This document shows, piece after piece, positions 59,779 through 64,000 of a DNA stretch of 64,000 nucleotides. The stretch is from VRUE01 sp963774405 (GTDB lineage: Bacteria; Actinomycetota; Thermoleophilia; Solirubrobacterales; 70-9): the NCBI GenBank assembly GCA_963774405.1, contig CAVZEV010000005.1, forward strand, positions 248,001-312,000, in the 5' to 3' direction. Positions within the stretch are counted from its first letter, which is position 1, and every line of letters begins with the position of its first letter. A model generated the notes under the pieces. That model saw only the letters and a list, made by a program, of their open reading frames with translations. It had not been told where the DNA came from and made no database searches. A program made the translations under genes and the position numbers.

Positions 59779-60546
59779 CTAGCCCTTCGGCCTGCAGGTC
59801 CGGACGAAGCTGCCGACCAGCTTCGTGCCGTCGGAGAAGACCGAGGTGGCCTTCGCGTTGAGGTGACCGTCGGGGCAGGTGGCAAACAGGAACGGCGTGT
59901 TCTTGTAGCCGCGGGTGAATTCCAGTTCGAATTCCTTCGCCGAGCCGTAGCCGCCGGCGATCTTCGGGATCGAGGCGACCGACTTGGTGCCGTAGCGGCC
60001 GTTGTGGATCTTCGAGATCTTGACCGTGGTGACGACCGCCGCCGAGACCGGTGAGCTCAGGTAGGCGTGGATGTAGATCGTCGTCTTGCCGCCGCTGGTG
60101 CCGCCGTTGAAGGCGAGCAGCTTGCTCTTGGCGATGAACGGGTTCGATTCGGGGAATTCGACTTCGACGTTGGTCTTGCCCTTGCCGATGATCGCCTTCT
60201 TGCAGATCTTTTCGGCATTCTGCGTGGTCTGCGCCTGCAGTTTGCCCGCGGTGCACTTGGGCAGGCCCTTGGTGTCGATCGAGCCGTGCTTGTCGGTTTC
60301 GACGATGATTTCTTTCACCGCCGGGATGTGGCTGCCGTCGACCGTCTGGATCTTGCCGCTGACGTTGAGGCTGATCGGCGCCGGCTTGCCCTTCTTCGGC
60401 AATGCCTTGGGGGCGAAGCCACCGTTCAGGGTCAGCTTCAGGTTGCCCACCTGGACGACGGTGGGCTTGTCTGCCGTGGCGATCCCCGCCACGGCGACGG
60501 CCAGCGCCGCCCCCAGTGCCAATGTCGTAATCAAACGCTTGCGCAT
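59779..60546 (-). CDS. Secreted protein, family C paralogue 3
   Basis: 255 residues. Signal: KRLITTLALGAALAVAVAGI. Mature: LKLTLNGGFAPKALPKKGKP, GKIQTVDGSHIPAVKEIIVE, HGSIDTKGLPKCTAGKLQAQ, VEFPESNPFIAKSKLLAFNG and HNGRYGTKSVASIPKIAGGY, ending LVGSFVRTCRPKG. It is very close to paralogue 2 in the middle but different at the C-terminus. It has its own terminator (59720-59747). The 150-base gap 60547-60696 upstream should hold its promoter; no clear hexamers were identified. Confidence 0.78.
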   Translation of the reverse strand: MRKRLITTLALGAALAVAVAGIATADKPTVVQVGNLKLTLNGGFAPKALPKKGKPAPISLNVSGKIQTVDGSHIPAVKEIIVETDKHGSIDTKGLPKCTAGKLQAQTTQNAEKICKKAIIGKGKTNVEVEFPESNPFIAKSKLLAFNGGTSGGKTTIYIHAYLSSPVSAAVVTTVKISKIHNGRYGTKSVASIPKIAGGYGSAKEFELEFTRGYKNTPFLFATCPDGHLNAKATSVFSDGTKLVGSFVRTCRPKG

Positions 60547-60696
60547 GTGCTGTATCTCTCTCCTTTGCGGCCCGGCCTTGAAGCAGCCCCGGCCATCGAA
60601 AAGCCTTGGTCTATCCCTCCGGTTCCCAAATTACCAGTCTCGCAATCTAGGTAAACCCCGGCATTCACAGAAAAGAGCGGCGGCAAGCGGGATTGC

Positions 60697-61386
60697 TCAG
60701 CCGTCGAGCATCGAGAGGCGGGTGCGCTCGCGCTCCTCGGCGGCGCCCTCGGGGCCGAGGAAGGGCAGGGTGATCCAGAACATCAGGTCGGGCAGGCGGC
60801 TTGGCAGCCGCGCAGCGGCCCCATGGAGGATCTCGCTGTAGAGCAGCTCGTTGATGCCACCGGCCAGCGAGAGCGAGGTGATCCCGGGCAGCTCGACCGA
60901 GGTTTCGGCGCGGCCGGCGTCGAGGAAGCCGGTGAACTGACGCAGCGCGGCGTCGCGCCGGGCCAGCGCCTTGGGGCCGGCGGCGAGCACCTCGACGATC
61001 GCGAAGCGGGCCTCGTCGGGATGCTCGGCGAGGTGTTTGAGCAGCTCGCCGAGGCCCGCGGCGACGCGCTCGGCCCAGGACGAGCCGGGCTTTGACTCGA
61101 AGCCACGGGCGGTGTCGCCGAGCAGGTTGCCGAGCAGCACGTCGTAGGTGGCGAGGAAGCAGTCCTCCTTGGAGGAGAAGAGTTCGTAGAACGTCTTCCT
61201 CGAGACCCCGGCGACGCCGATCACGTCGACGACCCGCGTATCGGGGTAGCCGCGCTCGGAGACGACCTCGATCATCGCCTGGAGGATGCGGATGCGCTGG
61301 GACTCCGTCACGGCCTCCCGCGGCAACCCGTGCCGGCCCCTTGGCAGCCGCTCGCTCAGCCTAGCCGTGCGTCTACCTGAAGCCAC
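60697..61386 (-). CDS. TetR-family transcriptional regulator
   Basis: About 229 residues from a GTG at 61386; further upstream codons are low-complexity and overlap the divergent gene. HTH: ESQRIRILQAMIEVVSERGY with VVDVIGVAGVSRKTFYELFS. The C-terminal ligand domain has DEARFAIVEVLAAGPKALAR and LSLAGGINELLYSEILHGAA. The ligand is unknown. The divergent neighbour is a lipoprotein gene. Confidence 0.88.
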   Translation of the reverse strand: MASGRRTARLSERLPRGRHGLPREAVTESQRIRILQAMIEVVSERGYPDTRVVDVIGVAGVSRKTFYELFSSKEDCFLATYDVLLGNLLGDTARGFESKPGSSWAERVAAGLGELLKHLAEHPDEARFAIVEVLAAGPKALARRDAALRQFTGFLDAGRAETSVELPGITSLSLAGGINELLYSEILHGAAARLPSRLPDLMFWITLPFLGPEGAAEERERTRLSMLDG

Positions 61387-61475
61387 ATCGCAACTGTAGA
61401 GCAGAAGGGCGGGGGGCGCGAGCTTTCTGTACCCCGGCGTCTCCGGGCCCAGAGCGCTGAATAGAATCGCGCCAC

Positions 61476-61994
61476 TTGACCGGGGAGAAGGCGAGATCGG
61501 TTGTCGCGACGCTGGTCGCCGCGGCTTTGGGAGCTGCGCTTCTGGCTGCCTGCGGCAGCTCATCGAGCGGGTCGGGCCAGTTCCGCGACAAGACCGACAG
61601 CCACCTGCTCGACTTCGGCGAAGAGGGCAGCGACGGCGAACGCGAAGAAGCGGCGAGTGCGGTGCGCAGCTTCTTCCTCGCCCGCTCGCGGGAAGACTGG
61701 CCCGCCACCTGCGCCCAGCTCTCACGGGCGCTGCTGGGCAAAATCGAACACCTCGCGGTCTCGGCGACCGAACTGGAAGACAGCTCCTGCCCCTCCTTCC
61801 TCGAGGCGTTCCTCAGCCTCAGCGCCCGGGAACGCCGCGAGAGCACCGTCATCGACGCCGGCAGCCTGCGGGAGCAGGGCGCACGGGGGTTCCTCATCTA
61901 CTCCGGGCCGCGCGAAGTCGTCTACGCGATGCCGCTGAGCAGGGAAGGCGACGGCTGGAAGGTCGACTCGCTCTCATCCAAAGTTCTGGATTAG
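61476..61994 (+). CDS. Lipoprotein (paralogue of 62021 gene)
   Basis: 172 residues from a TTG at 61476. Signal with lipobox LLAACGSS. Helical middle ASAVRSFFLARSREDWPATC. The C-terminal ESTVIDAGSLREQGARGFLI and VVYAMPLSREGDGWKVDSLS are shared with the next gene. The fold resembles SnoaL/NTF2-like domains (inference). No function is assigned. Confidence 0.72.
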   Translation: MTGEKARSVVATLVAAALGAALLAACGSSSSGSGQFRDKTDSHLLDFGEEGSDGEREEAASAVRSFFLARSREDWPATCAQLSRALLGKIEHLAVSATELEDSSCPSFLEAFLSLSARERRESTVIDAGSLREQGARGFLIYSGPREVVYAMPLSREGDGWKVDSLSSKVLD

Positions 61995-62020
61995 CGCAGG
62001 CGATCGCATACAATGGCCCG

Positions 62021-62785
62021 GTGACCAGGGAAGGGACACGGCCGTTCGCGGCCCTCGTCGTTGCCGTGCTCGCGGCGGCGCTGCTCGCCGCCTGCGGCGG
62101 CTCGAGCTCGGATTCGAGCAGTAGCACGAGCAGCGAGCCGAGCGGCTCGACGACGACCGGCACCACCGCCCAGGCCGGCTCGCAGGGAGGCTCTTCACAG
62201 TCTTCACAGGGCGAGGCAAAGAAGAACGGCTCCCGGGAACAGGCCAACAACCAGGGTCAGAGCGGCGGCCAGAGCAAGCAAGTTCAGGCCCAGCAGGGCT
62301 CCAGCGGGCAGGGGCGCAAGGGCGTGGAAACCCCGCTCAAGGTCTCGGGCGGCGGCTCCGGGCAGTTCCGCACGAAGGGCGGCGACAACAGCATCCAGGA
62401 ATTCGGCGGCGAGAGCGATGAATCGGAACTGCAGGAAGCCGCGGAAGTGGTGCACGGCTTCTACGTCTCCCGCGCCGCCGAAGAATGGGACAGGGCCTGC
62501 TCCTACCTCGCCAAGTCGAACATCGAACAGCTGGAAAAACTGGCCAACCAGTCGGCCAAGTCGCAGGGAGCCGACTGCGCGACGGTGCTCAAGGCCTTCA
62601 CCCGGCCGCTGCCGGCTTCGGTCGAGCGCGAAATCACCACCGTCGACGCGGGCAGCCTGCGGCACGAAGGCGAACAGGGCTTCCTGATCTACTACGGCGC
62701 CGGCCACGTCAAGTACGCGATGCCGCTGCGCGACGAAGGCGGCCACTGGAAGGTCGCGGCTCTCTCGGGCACCACGCTCGGCTGA
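62021..62785 (+). CDS. Lipoprotein with low-complexity linker (paralogue of 61476 gene)
   Basis: 254 residues from a GTG at 62021. Lipobox LLAACGGS. A 70-residue Ser/Gly/Gln-rich linker follows (e.g. GGQSKQVQAQQGSSGQGRKG). The conserved C-terminal domain has AEVVHGFYVSRAAEEWDRAC, REITTVDAGSLRHEGEQGFL and HVKYAMPLRDEGGHWKVAAL. Gene duplication with linker expansion is likely. The linker would span the cell wall. Confidence 0.72.
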   Translation: MTREGTRPFAALVVAVLAAALLAACGGSSSDSSSSTSSEPSGSTTTGTTAQAGSQGGSSQSSQGEAKKNGSREQANNQGQSGGQSKQVQAQQGSSGQGRKGVETPLKVSGGGSGQFRTKGGDNSIQEFGGESDESELQEAAEVVHGFYVSRAAEEWDRACSYLAKSNIEQLEKLANQSAKSQGADCATVLKAFTRPLPASVEREITTVDAGSLRHEGEQGFLIYYGAGHVKYAMPLRDEGGHWKVAALSGTTLG

Positions 62786-62806
62786 CCGGCGGGCCCGCCG
62801 GTCCGG

Positions 62807-64000
<1,194 letters not shown>

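Overview
The window is GC-rich, densely coding chromosomal DNA of an actinobacterium, most likely of the Thermoleophilia / Solirubrobacterales type. The evidence is the very high GC content with GTG and TTG starts, the rpsF-ssb-rpsR-rplI cluster, the TreT plus OtsA trehalose genes, OmpR-type two-component genes, and above all the large families of secreted NHL, fibronectin-III and beta-propeller proteins ending in basic tails. No rRNA gene is present, so the taxonomic call is an inference.

Layout. 1-9310: housekeeping genes (cobA-hemD fusion, birA, a DEAD/DEAH helicase, a TlpA-like lipoprotein, an nfeD-SPFH pair, a GalT-like enzyme, GNAT) and a small-protein/nucleotidyltransferase pair. 9386-16790: accessory region. 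A broken MNT-HEPN pair precedes two adjacent units bounded by three copies of the 5' half of tRNA-Arg(CCT). The first unit holds a membrane-protein gene destroyed by an IS3-family element. The second holds a VapBC45-like toxin-antitoxin pair, an XRE regulator, an Xis-like protein and a tyrosine integrase that runs into the intact tRNA. 16830-19590: a saccharopine-dehydrogenase-like gene divergent from a PaaX-like regulator, and a membrane-anchored cytochrome c. 19698-36540: a 17-kb leftward block of secreted surface proteins, including a tandem duplication of a two-gene module (A-B-A'-B' order reversed on the map), a collagen-like protein and an NHL/FN3 protein. 36618-42229: yceH, a frameshifted AAA ATPase, pyrE, an epimerase, a membrane protein with a Fic-like HTH fragment, an L,D-transpeptidase and an unusual tRNA-like sequence. 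42414-53390: CPBP protease and MscS genes with overlapping start codons, a class A PBP, a membrane glycosyltransferase, an LPG-synthase-like membrane protein, a decayed thiL, a two-component system, an HtrA-type protease and treT. 53455-64000: otsA, the ribosomal-protein/ssb cluster, three more paralogous secreted proteins, a TetR regulator, two paralogous lipoproteins and purA (truncated by the window end).

Most notable signals. (1) Palindromic elements lie between genes and also in frame inside genes (birA, a glycosyltransferase, a proline-rich protein, thiL). Two families occur twice each, resembling coding palindromic repeats. (2) The tRNA-Arg island duplicates the 5' rather than the 3' half of the tRNA. 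It has candidate integrase arm sites, and the integrase stop codon lies in the tRNA D-loop. (3) The duplicated secreted-protein module has one intact and one frameshifted copy. Many single-base frameshifts occur across the window, so either uncorrected assembly errors or real decay must be considered for each broken gene.
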